Source: Bryobacterales bacterium (GTDB taxonomy: Bacteria > Acidobacteriota > Terriglobia > Bryobacterales > Bryobacteraceae). Taken from it: 64,000 nucleotides of DNA. A program made the translations under genes and the position numbers. Where the stretch lies: contig JAEUQF010000396.1 of NCBI GenBank assembly GCA_016789745.1, positions 1 to 64,000 of the forward strand, written 5' to 3'. The notes beneath the pieces were generated by a model, which was not told the DNA's origin, searched no databases, and saw only the letters and a list, made by a program, of their open reading frames with translations. Every line of letters starts with the position of its first letter. The first letter of the stretch is position 1. Of this stretch, positions 1-8,607 are shown piece after piece.

Positions 1-848
1 ATGAGCCTTCCGGCGAAGTCATCCGCACCGGCCCGGGCGTCTCCGGCTGGAGCCCCGGCGACAAGGCAGTCCTGGAGCCTGCCCTCTATTGTTATCACTG
101 CGAGTTCTGCATGACGGGCAAGCACAACGTCTGCGCCAACCTGCGGTTTCTCAGCACTCCTAGCGATCCTGGCTTTTTCCGCGAGATTGTCAACCTGCCC
201 GTTCCGAATGTCCTGCCGCTACCGAGGAATCTGAGCTTCGCCGAAGGCTCACTCATCGAACCGCTGGCGGTTGCGCTGCACTCGCTCAAGTTCGCCGATC
301 CCAAGATGGGCGAAACATGCGTTGTCTTCGGCGCCGGTCCGATCGGCCTACTTACGCTGAGTGCACTGAAGCTCAGTGGTGTCGGCCGCACCTGGGTCGT
401 CGAACCCGAGGCTCATCGCCGCGCGCTGGCGTCGCAGCTCGGGGCCGATGTTGTTCTTGATCCCCGATCCGTCAACATCGTCGAAGAAATCCGCCGCGAT
501 ACAGGTAAGCGCGGTGTGGACTTGGTCATTGACTGCGCTGCCAAAGACAACACCATGAACGAGTCGCTTCGCGTAGCCCGGAATGCGGCCCGCATTGTGT
601 ACACCGGCATTCCCTCGGAACTAACCGTGAATCTCGAATTCCACGAGATCCGGCGCAAGGAACTCATTCTTTACAATGTAAGGCGCTCCAATCACGAGTC
701 CGAATTAGCCTTGCATCTGCTATCGCAGTACACGAACCGCTTCGCGCCGATCCTCACTCACGAGCGGCCGATGGAGCAGATCGCCGGCGCCTTCGACCTG
801 CTGGAGCACTACTCCGATAACTCCGTCAAAGTGACAGTAACTCCCTGA
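1..848 (+). CDS. Zinc-dependent medium-chain alcohol/sorbitol dehydrogenase (5' truncated)
   Basis: NAD(P)-dependent oxidation of an alcohol or polyol. The reading frame is open from base 3 to the stop at 846-848, so the N-terminus lies outside the window and about 281 residues are visible. The first visible residues (EPSGEV) fit the region just after the GHE metal-binding motif of this family. Four structural-zinc cysteines follow in C-x2-C-x2-C-x7-C spacing (CYHCEFCMTGKHNVC). The Rossmann glycine motif GAGPIG lies further on (about base 330). The substrate cannot be told from sequence; sorbitol or threonine dehydrogenase-like enzymes are the nearest types. It converges on lolA with no spacer: its TGA is directly followed by the reverse-strand stop. 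Confidence 0.85.
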   Translation, partial: EPSGEVIRTGPGVSGWSPGDKAVLEPALYCYHCEFCMTGKHNVCANLRFLSTPSDPGFFREIVNLPVPNVLPLPRNLSFAEGSLIEPLAVALHSLKFADPKMGETCVVFGAGPIGLLTLSALKLSGVGRTWVVEPEAHRRALASQLGADVVLDPRSVNIVEEIRRDTGKRGVDLVIDCAAKDNTMNESLRVARNAARIVYTGIPSELTVNLEFHEIRRKELILYNVRRSNHESELALHLLSQYTNRFAPILTHERPMEQIAGAFDLLEHYSDNSVKVTVTP

Positions 849-1493
849 TTACTGCCCTTCCACACTTACAACTTCTGCACCCGCCGGTGCACGGAACACG
901 AAGGCGTTCTCATCCACCTGCGGATTCAACTTTTCGTTCTGAAAAACAAACTCCATCACCGACTGGTCATGCCCGTACACCCGTAGCTGGCGGATAGACG
1001 CATCGTCCTCGTTCACCAGGAAGTGAACCTCCCGGTAGGGTGCCTTATCCGACTTGGGTATCGCCTTTACCCAACGCTTCCCGTCAACCATCTGGATGTG
1101 ATACTCGCGGAAGTCCCGTTGAAAATCGAGTTTGCCGATCAGGAACGCCAGCGGCGCCCGCATATCGTCGCTCTCCTTGAACTTGCTTTTCTCCACGCGA
1201 TTGGCAGCCACCGAATAGAAATACACAAACTTGCCGTCGCTCATGAACAGCTTCCGCGTCGGCGTCAGGTAATCCCAGCGCATCTTCCCCGGCTTGCGAA
1301 GGATAAGGATGCCGGTTTCCATGCGCTTGGCGGTCGGCTGAGTACTGAACGAGAGCGTTTGCTCGAAGTTCACTTGCAGGGTGCGGATGGAGTTGTACCG
1401 ATCCTCCAACCGCCGCAGCATTCGCTGCAGATCGAAATCCGCCGCCGGCAGGGTCCCCGCGGCCAGCAGAATCGTTAGAAAAATACGTAGCAT
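849..1493 (-). CDS. lolA: Outer-membrane lipoprotein carrier protein LolA-like
   Basis: Periplasmic chaperone that carries lipoproteins from the inner-membrane LolCDE complex to the outer membrane. The start chosen at 1493 gives a 214-residue protein beginning with a clear signal peptide (MLRIFLTILLAAGTLPAA), close to the usual LolA length of about 200. Longer in-frame starts reach 1535 but add a charged stretch before the signal. The body shows LolA-family features: a helix with residues like LEDRYNSIRTLQVNFEQT, then GILILRKPGKMRWDY (the family's strand that releases the Y/W pair), then alternating strands. No lolB or lolCDE gene is in the window. A related sigma-E regulator-like fold (RseB) is an alternative but fits less well. 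Confidence 0.85.
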   Translation of the reverse strand: MLRIFLTILLAAGTLPAADFDLQRMLRRLEDRYNSIRTLQVNFEQTLSFSTQPTAKRMETGILILRKPGKMRWDYLTPTRKLFMSDGKFVYFYSVAANRVEKSKFKESDDMRAPLAFLIGKLDFQRDFREYHIQMVDGKRWVKAIPKSDKAPYREVHFLVNEDDASIRQLRVYGHDQSVMEFVFQNEKLNPQVDENAFVFRAPAGAEVVSVEGQ

Positions 1494-1585
1494 TGCGGTC
1501 CTTCTTCCCACTGTACAACGCTTTCCGCATCCCACTGCTCGACATCTTGATTACGGAAGTGCTATGCTTTTCAAGAGGATCTGGA

Positions 1586-1804
1586 ATGGCAAAGCCTGCC
1601 TTCGCCAAAGGCGCTCAAGTAGAACACCCCAAGTTCGGTCTCGGCAGCGTCGAGGATTGCACCGAAGAACAAATCGTTATTAAGTTCGACGAACACGGCA
1701 CGAAGAAGTTCGTGCTGCAAATCGTTCTCCCGAACTTGAAGAAATCGGATCGCCAGCCTCCCGCCGAAAAACGCGGCGCCCGAAAAAAGAAAGCTACAAC
1801 CTAG
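1586..1804 (+). CDS. Small stand-alone PcrA/UvrD C-terminal-like domain protein
   Basis: A 72-residue protein. The ATG at 1586 is preceded by an AGAGGA ribosome-binding site at 1575-1580, which favours it over the longer in-frame start at 1493 that overlaps the lolA start. The core (KGAQVEHPKFGLGSVEDC, then IVIKFDEHGTKKF) resembles the small Tudor-like beta-barrel at the C-terminus of PcrA/UvrD helicases, whose pattern is V-x-H-x-x-F-G-x-G-x-V followed by a phrase like V-x-F-x-x-x-G-x-K-x-L. In PcrA this domain contacts RNA polymerase. Here no helicase is attached. The tail is rich in lysine and arginine. A hairpin with a T-run (1841-1878) follows, so it is probably a separate unit from purQ. 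Confidence 0.6.
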   Translation: MAKPAFAKGAQVEHPKFGLGSVEDCTEEQIVIKFDEHGTKKFVLQIVLPNLKKSDRQPPAEKRGARKKKATT

Positions 1805-1840
1805 TCCGCCATCCCGGCGCAAGCCTCCTTTCCTTCCAAG

Positions 1841-1878
1841 GGCATACGCCCATCGTGTGCGTATGCCACCCGCTTTTT
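1841..1878 (+). terminator. Rho-independent terminator before purQ
   Basis: GGCATACGC at 1841-1849 pairs perfectly with GCGTATGCC at 1859-1867, leaving a 9-base loop. A run of five Ts follows at 1874-1878. It separates the small PcrA-like protein from the purine operon. Confidence 0.7.
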
Positions 1879-1952
1879 AGATCCCGCCCACCCCAGTTCG
1901 GTTACGTTCGGGTGACCACCTTCGCCCCCTGTCTGGTAAACTGGAGTTCTCC

Positions 1953-2630
1953 ATGAAATTCGGGGTTGTCGTCTTCCCAGGAAGCAACTGCGATCATGAT
2001 TGTTGGTACTCGGTTAGCCACGACCTGGGGCAGCCCGCCGAGTTCCTCTGGCACGATTCCACCAATCTAAGCAACGTTGACGCCATCGTAATTCCGGGCG
2101 GTTTCTCCTATGGGGATTACCTCCGCTGTGGCGCCATCGCCAAATTTTCGCCCATCATGGGTGCCATCAAGAAGTTCGCCGCCGCCGGCGGGCTGGTGAT
2201 CGGCATCTGTAACGGCTTCCAGATCCTTACCGAATCCGGCCTGCTCCCGGGTGCCCTGGTTCGCAACCAGGGACTGCGCTTCATCTGCGCCCCGGTTGAT
2301 TTGCGGCTGGAAACCACCAACACTCCTTTCACCAGCCAGGGCAGCAAGGGACAGATCCTTTCCATTCCGATCGCCCATGGCGAAGGCTGCTACGTCGCTG
2401 ACGAACGGACTCTGGATGAGCTGGAGACCGAGGATCGAGTCGTCTTCCGCTATCTGAAGAACCCCAACGGCAGCGCCCGCGACATTGCCGGCATCTGCAA
2501 TGCGCAGCGCAATGTGCTCGGCATGATGCCGCATCCTGACCGCGCCTCCAGCCCGCTGATGGGCTCCACCGACGGACTGGTCGTCCTCCAATCCATGGTT
2601 GCCTCCCTCGCAGGTGCCACGACCCGATGA
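1953..2630 (+). CDS. purQ: Phosphoribosylformylglycinamidine synthase subunit PurQ (glutaminase)
   Basis: Class I glutamine amidotransferase subunit of FGAM synthase. It releases ammonia from glutamine for step four of purine synthesis. The protein has 225 residues, normal for the separate PurQ form. The nucleophile Cys86 sits in GICNGFQ, His194 in MMPHPD is the likely catalytic histidine, and the N-terminus VVVFPGSNCDHD is typical. A CTGGAG ribosome-binding sequence lies 7-12 bases upstream of the ATG. Its stop overlaps the purL start by four bases (ATGA), so the two subunits are probably translationally coupled. The third subunit usual in this PurLQS arrangement, PurS, is not adjacent. Confidence 0.95.
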   Translation: MKFGVVVFPGSNCDHDCWYSVSHDLGQPAEFLWHDSTNLSNVDAIVIPGGFSYGDYLRCGAIAKFSPIMGAIKKFAAAGGLVIGICNGFQILTESGLLPGALVRNQGLRFICAPVDLRLETTNTPFTSQGSKGQILSIPIAHGEGCYVADERTLDELETEDRVVFRYLKNPNGSARDIAGICNAQRNVLGMMPHPDRASSPLMGSTDGLVVLQSMVASLAGATTR

Positions 2631-4861
2631 GCACCGCCATCACTCCCGAACTGCTGCAACGCCACCGCATCACGGACTCCGAGTATCAGGTCATCTTGAA
2701 GGAATTGGGCCGCCAGCCCACCCTCACCGAACTCGGTATCTTCTCCGTCATGTGGAGCGAGCATTGCTCCTATAAGAGCTCGAAGATCCACCTCAAGAAG
2801 CTGCCCACCGAAAGCCCGCGCGTCGTGCAGGGGCCAGGCGAGAACGCCGGCATCATCGACATCGGCCAGGGCTACTCGATTGCCTTCAAGATCGAGTCGC
2901 ATAATCACCCCAGCTTCATTGAGCCGTTCCAGGGCGCCGCCACCGGCGTCGGCGGCATCCTCCGCGATATCTTCACCATGGGCGCGCGACCCATCGCCGT
3001 GCTCGATGCGCTCCGTTTCGGCTCGCTCGATCACCCGAGGCACGGCGCCCGCAACCAGCGCATCCTCCAGGGCGTCGTCGCCGGTATCGCCCATTACGGC
3101 AACTGCTTTGGCGTGCCAACGGTCGGCGGCGAGTGCGTCTTTGAAGACGTCTACAGCGGCAATCCGCTCGTGAACGTCTTCGCCCTCGGCATCGTCAAGC
3201 AGGACGAGATCTTCTACGCCAAGGCCGCCGGCGCCGGCAATCCCGTCATCTATGTGGGCGCCAAAACCGGGCGCGACGGCGTCCACGGCGCCACCATGGC
3301 CTCCGGTGAGTTCACCAAGGAATCGGAAAAGCAGCGCCCCACCGTCCAGGTAGGCGACCCATTCATGGAAAAGCTGCTGCTGGAAGCCTGCATCGAAGCC
3401 ATGCGCACCGGGGCCATCATCGGCATCCAGGACATGGGTGCGGCTGGTCTCACCTGCAGCACCTGCGAAATGGGATCCCGCGGCAACGTCGGCGTCGAGA
3501 TCGACCTCATGCACGTTCCGCAGCGGGAATCCGGCATGATCCCCTACGACATCATGCTCTCCGAATCGCAGGAACGCATGCTGCTGGTTGCCGAAAAGGG
3601 CCGCGAAGAGGAAGTGTTCGCTGTCTTTCGCAAATGGGGTCTCGATGCCGCCACCGTCGGCGTCGTCATCAACGAAAACACCCTGCGCGTTCGCAATCAT
3701 GGCGAGATTGTCGCCGAAATCCCCAACCCCGCGCTCACCGACGCCGCGCCCCTCTACGACCGCCCCCACAACGCCAAGCCCTTCCGCACCGCCCCCATGC
3801 AGGGGCCGAAGTTCGCCAGCCAGGACTTGGCTTCCGACCTCCGTCGCCTGGTCACCTCCGTCGATCTCTGTTCGAAGCGTTACATCTGGCAGCAGTATGA
3901 CCACATGGTGCGCACCAATACCACTCTCGGACCCGGAGCCGACGCGGCCATCGTACGCATCAAAGAGACGGGCACCTCCGTGGCAATGTCGCTCGATGGA
4001 AACGGCCGCTACTGCTATCTCGACCCGCGCGAGGGCACGAAGCTCATCGTCGCCGAGTGCTGCCGCAATCTTTCCACCGTAGGCGCGCTGCCGGTCGCGG
4101 CCACCAACAACCTCAACTTCGGCAATCCCGAGCGCCCCGAAATCATGGCGCAGATTGTGGAATCGATCGAGGGTATGGCCGACGCCTGCCGCTTCTTCGA
4201 AACGCCCATCACCGGCGGTAACGTCAGTCTTTACAACGAAACGCGCACCGGTGACACCACCGTCGCCATCTACCCCACCCCGGTGCTCGGCATCGTCGGC
4301 CTGATGCCGACCAAAGCCCCCGTCGGACTCGCTTTCCGAAACGCCGATCGTGACCTTGTCCTGCTCGGCGGGCTCGGCACCTGTGACGACACTCGCTTCG
4401 GCGGCACGCAGTACGCCAAGCATATCCTGCAGGATCTTTGGGGCCTTCCGCCGGCCCTCGACATGGACTACGAAAAACGCGTGCAAGCGGCCATCCGGCA
4501 GATCATCGCCGAAGACCTGGCCGAATCCGCGCACGATCTGAGCGATGGCGGCCTCGCCGTCGCCTTGGCAGAATGCGGCTTTTCCCCCAACCGCATCGGC
4601 GCAGTAGTCAATCTGGATTCCGACCTCCGGCCCGAGTTCCTCCTGTTCCACGAAGCTCCTTCGCGCATTGTCGTCTCTACCGCGAATGCTGCCCGGGTGC
4701 AGGAGATTGCCGCCCAGCAGGGTGTCGAAGCCACGCTGATCGGCAGAACGCAGCCGGATCGCCTGGAGATCCATAACCGCAACCAGGAACTGCTCGCCAG
4801 TTCCGTTGACGAACTGAACCGCTTATGGGAGGGGGCGCTGGAGAGTTATCTCCAGGCTTGA
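2627..4861 (+). CDS. purL: Phosphoribosylformylglycinamidine synthase subunit PurL
   Basis: ATP-dependent synthetase subunit that converts FGAR to FGAM with ammonia from PurQ. At 744 residues this is the small PurL form, which works with separate PurQ and PurS; the large fused enzyme has about 1,300 residues. Recognisable features are MWSEHCSYKSSK near residue 42, the nucleotide-binding KIESHNHPS segment near residue 90, GGEC and the repeated AIRS/PurM-like halves, with HDLSDGGLAVALAE in the second half. It starts inside the purQ stop (4-bp overlap) and is followed by purF after six bases. The antisense strand is also open over most of this gene, an effect of GC-rich codon use. Confidence 0.96.
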   Translation: MSTAITPELLQRHRITDSEYQVILKELGRQPTLTELGIFSVMWSEHCSYKSSKIHLKKLPTESPRVVQGPGENAGIIDIGQGYSIAFKIESHNHPSFIEPFQGAATGVGGILRDIFTMGARPIAVLDALRFGSLDHPRHGARNQRILQGVVAGIAHYGNCFGVPTVGGECVFEDVYSGNPLVNVFALGIVKQDEIFYAKAAGAGNPVIYVGAKTGRDGVHGATMASGEFTKESEKQRPTVQVGDPFMEKLLLEACIEAMRTGAIIGIQDMGAAGLTCSTCEMGSRGNVGVEIDLMHVPQRESGMIPYDIMLSESQERMLLVAEKGREEEVFAVFRKWGLDAATVGVVINENTLRVRNHGEIVAEIPNPALTDAAPLYDRPHNAKPFRTAPMQGPKFASQDLASDLRRLVTSVDLCSKRYIWQQYDHMVRTNTTLGPGADAAIVRIKETGTSVAMSLDGNGRYCYLDPREGTKLIVAECCRNLSTVGALPVAATNNLNFGNPERPEIMAQIVESIEGMADACRFFETPITGGNVSLYNETRTGDTTVAIYPTPVLGIVGLMPTKAPVGLAFRNADRDLVLLGGLGTCDDTRFGGTQYAKHILQDLWGLPPALDMDYEKRVQAAIRQIIAEDLAESAHDLSDGGLAVALAECGFSPNRIGAVVNLDSDLRPEFLLFHEAPSRIVVSTANAARVQEIAAQQGVEATLIGRTQPDRLEIHNRNQELLASSVDELNRLWEGALESYLQA

Positions 4862-4867
4862 GGATCC

Positions 4868-6268
4868 ATGTTTGACAAGTTCCACGAAGAGTGCGGCGTA
4901 GTCGGCATTTACGGCCATGATGAGGCGGCCAATCTGGCCAACCTCGGTATCTTCACCCTGCAGCATCGCGGACAGGAGAGCGCCGGCGTCGCCAGCGCCG
5001 ACTCCCTCGATGTCTACTGCTACAAAGCGATGGGGCATGTTGCGGACATCTTCACCCCAACGGTCATCAATGGATTGCCGGGTAACAAGGCCATCGGCCA
5101 CACTCGCTACTCCACCACCGGTGACAGCGCGCATCTCAACGCCCAGCCGTTCTGCGTCACCACCAACAAGGGGCGCATGGCCCTCGCCCACAACGGAAAC
5201 ATCACCAACGCCGCCCAGATCCGGCACGAACTGGAAGCCGAAGGCGCCATCTTCAGCGCTTCCAGCGACACCGAGGTCGTTCTCCATCTCATCTCCCGCT
5301 CGCGCGAGCGCACCATCCCCGCTGCCCTGCGCGATGCCCTGCTCGCCCTCGAAGGCGCGTTCTCCCTGGTCCTGCTCACCAAGAACGAGCTCATCGTCGC
5401 CCGCGACCCCAACGGTTTCCGCCCCATGGCCATCGGCGAGATCCTCAAAGACGGCCGCACCACCTATTGCTTTGCCTCGGAAACCTGCGCCTTCGACTTG
5501 ATTGAAGCCCGCTACATCGGCGACGTCGATGCCGGCGAAATGGTCATCGTCAACGAAAAAGGCCTTACCCGCGAACGCTATGCGCCGCGCCGCGCCAAGT
5601 CGCAGTGCGTCTTCGAGCACGTCTATTTTTCTCGCCCGGATTCCATCGTATTCGGCCGTCCCGTTGTCCAATCCCGCGAGCGTATGGGCCAGTATCTGTT
5701 CGAGCAGATGCCCATCGCCGCCGACGTCGTCGTGCCCGTGCCCGACTCCGGTGTCGCCGCCGCCATCGGTTACAGCGCCGCCTCCGGCATTCCCTTCCGC
5801 ATGGGCCTCATCCGCAACCACCACGTGGGCCGCACCTTCATTGAACCCAAACAGGCCGACCGCGACTTCGGCGTCAAACTCAAACTCAACCCGGTCCGCC
5901 ATCTGATAGAAGGCAAACGCGTTGTACTTGTCGACGATTCCATCGTGCGCGGTACCACCTCGGCCAAGATCGTGCGCATGGTACGCAGCGCCGGCGCTAC
6001 CGAGGTGCACATGCGCATCTCCTGCCCGCCCACTATCTCGCCCTGCTACTACGGCGTCGACACCCCGGACCAGGAACAACTGATCGCCGCGCGCAAGACC
6101 ATCGACGAAATCCGCGACTTCATCGGCGCCGATACGCTGGAGTTCCTCTCGCTCGACAACCTTCGCCGCGCAGTCACGGACACGAGCAAAGAGTTCTGCT
6201 ACGCCTGCTACACCGGTAAGTATCCAACCGATATTGTGCCGGCGGAAAGTCTGCTCACCACCCACTAA
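4868..6268 (+). CDS. purF: Amidophosphoribosyltransferase PurF (Fe-S type)
   Basis: Catalyses the first committed step of purine synthesis, PRPP plus glutamine to phosphoribosylamine. In this 466-residue protein a short propeptide precedes the nucleophile Cys9 (EECGVVG), which implies self-cleavage as in the Bacillus subtilis enzyme. The N-terminal nucleophile domain contains LQHRGQESAG. The PRTase domain carries the PRPP loop VVLVDDSIVRGTT. C-terminal cysteines in ISCPPTISPC and FCYACYTGKYPT match the 4Fe-4S ligands of the Bacillus-type enzyme. It is the third gene of the purQLF operon, six bases after purL. Confidence 0.96.
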   Translation: MFDKFHEECGVVGIYGHDEAANLANLGIFTLQHRGQESAGVASADSLDVYCYKAMGHVADIFTPTVINGLPGNKAIGHTRYSTTGDSAHLNAQPFCVTTNKGRMALAHNGNITNAAQIRHELEAEGAIFSASSDTEVVLHLISRSRERTIPAALRDALLALEGAFSLVLLTKNELIVARDPNGFRPMAIGEILKDGRTTYCFASETCAFDLIEARYIGDVDAGEMVIVNEKGLTRERYAPRRAKSQCVFEHVYFSRPDSIVFGRPVVQSRERMGQYLFEQMPIAADVVVPVPDSGVAAAIGYSAASGIPFRMGLIRNHHVGRTFIEPKQADRDFGVKLKLNPVRHLIEGKRVVLVDDSIVRGTTSAKIVRMVRSAGATEVHMRISCPPTISPCYYGVDTPDQEQLIAARKTIDEIRDFIGADTLEFLSLDNLRRAVTDTSKEFCYACYTGKYPTDIVPAESLLTTH

Positions 6269-6390
6269 ACACCCTAAAGCTCCGCGTCCCCTCCATCCGA
6301 TAGAACGGGTGTCTCGGGTGTCCGCCGTGTCCACCGGCGCGCCACCCTGGAGGGCGCCGCCTCTCCGATTCGTTGGGAGGAATCGCCCTA

Positions 6391-7299
6391 ATGCCATCGT
6401 CCGCCGTTCCCGGCGCACCCGCCGGAACTGCTGTTCTTCAGCCCCTCGCTGAGCTCTGGTCCACACAGCAATGGCATCTGCGTTTCCGCGAGAGCAGCGC
6501 ACCACCAAGCGACCTCGCCGACTTCCAGACCATCGCTCCCCCTCGCAACGCCCTTTGGGCAGATCCCTTCCCTATCGAATGGGATGGCCGCCGCTTTCTC
6601 CTCTTCCAGGAGCGCGTGTATGGCTTCTGGGGCCGTACCGCCGGCAGTCGCGGCGTCCTGCGCGCCATGGAATACTACGGCGGCGGGCGCTGGTCTCACC
6701 CCCGCACCATACTGGAACGTGCCTATCACCTCTCCTACCCGTTTCTCTTCTTCTGGCAGGGGCGCCCCTATCTGCTGCCGGAAACGCAGGCCAACCGTAC
6801 CATCGAACTCTATGAAGCCACGGAGTTCCCCTGGCGTTGGCGGCGTCGCCGCACGTATATGAATGGTGTCGATGCCGTCGACACCACGCTGCTCGACGCG
6901 GGGGGGCTCTGGTGGATGTTCACCTGTCTGGAAAACCATCGCAGCCCGAATCGCGACCTCCACGTCTTCAGCGCTACGGACCCCATCCATGGCGACTGGC
7001 GTCCCCATGCCTGCAACCCCGTCGTTTCCAATGTCAGCTGCGCCCGTATGGCTGGACGCATCTTCTTTGACGGCCGCAATTGGATTCGCCCCGGACAGGA
7101 CTGCTCGGCTGGCTTCGGCCGTTCGGTCGAGTTCCGCCGCATCCTCGAACTCAGTCCCCAGCGGTATGCCGAAGAGCCGGCCGGACGCATCGGACCGGAC
7201 ACCATGGCAGACGCCTCCGGGATTCATACCTTCAACGAAGCCGGTGGGCTGCAGGTCATCGATGTTCGACGCCGCGTGGAGCGTTGGAGGCTTTGCTAA
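6391..7299 (+). CDS. Glucosamine inositolphosphorylceramide transferase 1 N-terminal-like (beta-propeller) protein
   Basis: A 302-residue protein with no signal peptide. The ATG at 6391 is chosen because GGGAGG at 6375-6380 stands ten bases before it; an in-frame TTG at 6373 would place that site inside the gene. Repeated blade-like segments, each with an aromatic-rich strand and a short acidic turn (WADPFPIEWDGRRFLLFQE, YPFLFFWQGRPYLLPET, LWWMFTCLENH, ATDPIHGDWRPHACNPV), suggest a five-bladed beta-propeller. The set recalls the N-terminal domain of plant GINT1, which also occurs alone or fused to formyl- or glycosyltransferases in bacteria. It is followed six bases later by a flippase and then glgA, so a role in making a surface glycan or glycolipid is likely but inferred. 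Confidence 0.5.
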   Translation: MPSSAVPGAPAGTAVLQPLAELWSTQQWHLRFRESSAPPSDLADFQTIAPPRNALWADPFPIEWDGRRFLLFQERVYGFWGRTAGSRGVLRAMEYYGGGRWSHPRTILERAYHLSYPFLFFWQGRPYLLPETQANRTIELYEATEFPWRWRRRRTYMNGVDAVDTTLLDAGGLWWMFTCLENHRSPNRDLHVFSATDPIHGDWRPHACNPVVSNVSCARMAGRIFFDGRNWIRPGQDCSAGFGRSVEFRRILELSPQRYAEEPAGRIGPDTMADASGIHTFNEAGGLQVIDVRRRVERWRLC

Positions 7300-7305
7300 G
7301 CCACT

Positions 7306-8607
7306 ATGCCTCCTTCCGCCCCAACCCGTTCGCTACGGCTCAGTTTCCTCTGGGCGCTATTCGGCAACGTCATCACGGCGGCGGCGCAGTGGGCCTTCGT
7401 TATCCTCCTGGCTAGGCTTGCCGGCGTCGACGATGTGGGCCGCTATGCCCTTGCGCTGGGCATTACCTCGCCGCTGCTCAACTTCACCAATCTACAACTG
7501 CGCGCGGTCCAGGCCACGCAGACCGGCAGTGACTTCCACCTCGGTCACTTCGTTGCGCTGCGCCTGATAACCAGCGTCCTTTTCCTTGTCGCGCTCGCTT
7601 TCTTCTTCCTGGGCGCTCCGCTCCCCCAGCAGACCGCCTGGGTGCTGCTGGCGGTTGCCTTCTCCCGGCTGCCGGAGGCCGCCAGTGACCTGATTTACGG
7701 CCATCTCCAGCACCAGGAGCGCATGGATCGCATCGCGCAATCTCAGATCGTCCGCGCCGTCAGCACCCTGGCAGCGTTGACGTATGGCATGGCCTCCGGC
7801 GGGTCCCCTCTTTCGGCGATCCTCCTCTCCGGGCTCGCCGGATGGGCCAGTGTCCTGTTCTTTGATCTGCCCGTTGCCGTCTCCGTATGCGGCCCGTCCG
7901 CGCTGCGCCCCGTCTTTGCGTCCCCTGTCCTGCGCAGCCTGGCTTGGTTGGCCCTGCCTCTCGGCTTCACCCAGATCCTCAACTCCACCCTCGCCAACCT
8001 CCCCCGTTACCTGCTCGAACACTGGCACGGCGACCGTGCGGTCGGCCTCTTCTCCGCCCAGGCCTATGCCATCGTCGCCGCGAATGTCCTAGTCGTCGCT
8101 CTCGGCCAGACGCTCATCCCCCGCGCCGCCCGCGCCTTCGAGTCTGACCTGCCCCGCTACTTTCAACTCGCTTCACGCCTGCTGCTGCTCGGCGCGCTCC
8201 TCGCCGCCGGCGGCCTGGCCTTCGCCACCCTGTTTGGCCCTGCCACACTCACCCGCATCTACGGACCTGCTTACGGCGCCAATCCCACGGCAATCCAGCT
8301 TCTGATGGTTGCCGGGGGCTTGTCCTATCTCTCCGCGGCCATGGGTTGCTGCCTGACTGCTGCCCGCCAGTTCCTGCCCCAGATGCGGATATTGGCCATC
8401 GCGAACGCCGTCACCTTAACCGCCGGGCTCTTGCTGGTTCCCGCCGCCGCCATCGAAGGTGCCGCCATCGCGCACGCGCTCGGCTATGCCGCCCAGTGCG
8501 CCGCATCCATCTACTACCTGCGCAGTGCCATCGCGGCACAACGACGGCAACACGCCGCTCCTGTTACGCTACAATCGAGCCTTCCTACCGCATGTCTCGA
8601 ATCCTGA
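7306..8607 (+). CDS. Wzx-like polysaccharide/lipid-linked oligosaccharide flippase
   Basis: Integral membrane protein of 433 residues with about twelve hydrophobic segments in the pattern of the MATE/Wzx (polysaccharide biosynthesis) superfamily. It would move lipid-linked sugars from the cytoplasmic to the periplasmic leaflet. N-terminal segments such as FLWALFGNVITAAAQWAFVI and the following LARLAGVDDVGRYALALGI match the first two helices and loop of the family. The start is six bases after the propeller protein, and its 3' end overlaps the glgA start by 16 bases, so the three genes look co-transcribed. The lipid-linked substrate cannot be named. Confidence 0.75.
   Translation: MPPSAPTRSLRLSFLWALFGNVITAAAQWAFVILLARLAGVDDVGRYALALGITSPLLNFTNLQLRAVQATQTGSDFHLGHFVALRLITSVLFLVALAFFFLGAPLPQQTAWVLLAVAFSRLPEAASDLIYGHLQHQERMDRIAQSQIVRAVSTLAALTYGMASGGSPLSAILLSGLAGWASVLFFDLPVAVSVCGPSALRPVFASPVLRSLAWLALPLGFTQILNSTLANLPRYLLEHWHGDRAVGLFSAQAYAIVAANVLVVALGQTLIPRAARAFESDLPRYFQLASRLLLLGALLAAGGLAFATLFGPATLTRIYGPAYGANPTAIQLLMVAGGLSYLSAAMGCCLTAARQFLPQMRILAIANAVTLTAGLLLVPAAAIEGAAIAHALGYAAQCAASIYYLRSAIAAQRRQHAAPVTLQSSLPTACLES

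Noticed and set aside
2450..4774. A 774-codon minus-strand frame opposite purL.
   Set aside because: It lies wholly antisense to purL, which has all family motifs. Its translation is low in hydrophobic order and full of Gly, Asp and His from reversed GC-rich codons.
4823..6508. A 561-codon minus-strand frame opposite purF.
   Set aside because: Antisense to a clear purF gene, with repetitive Gly/Val/Asp content and no domain.
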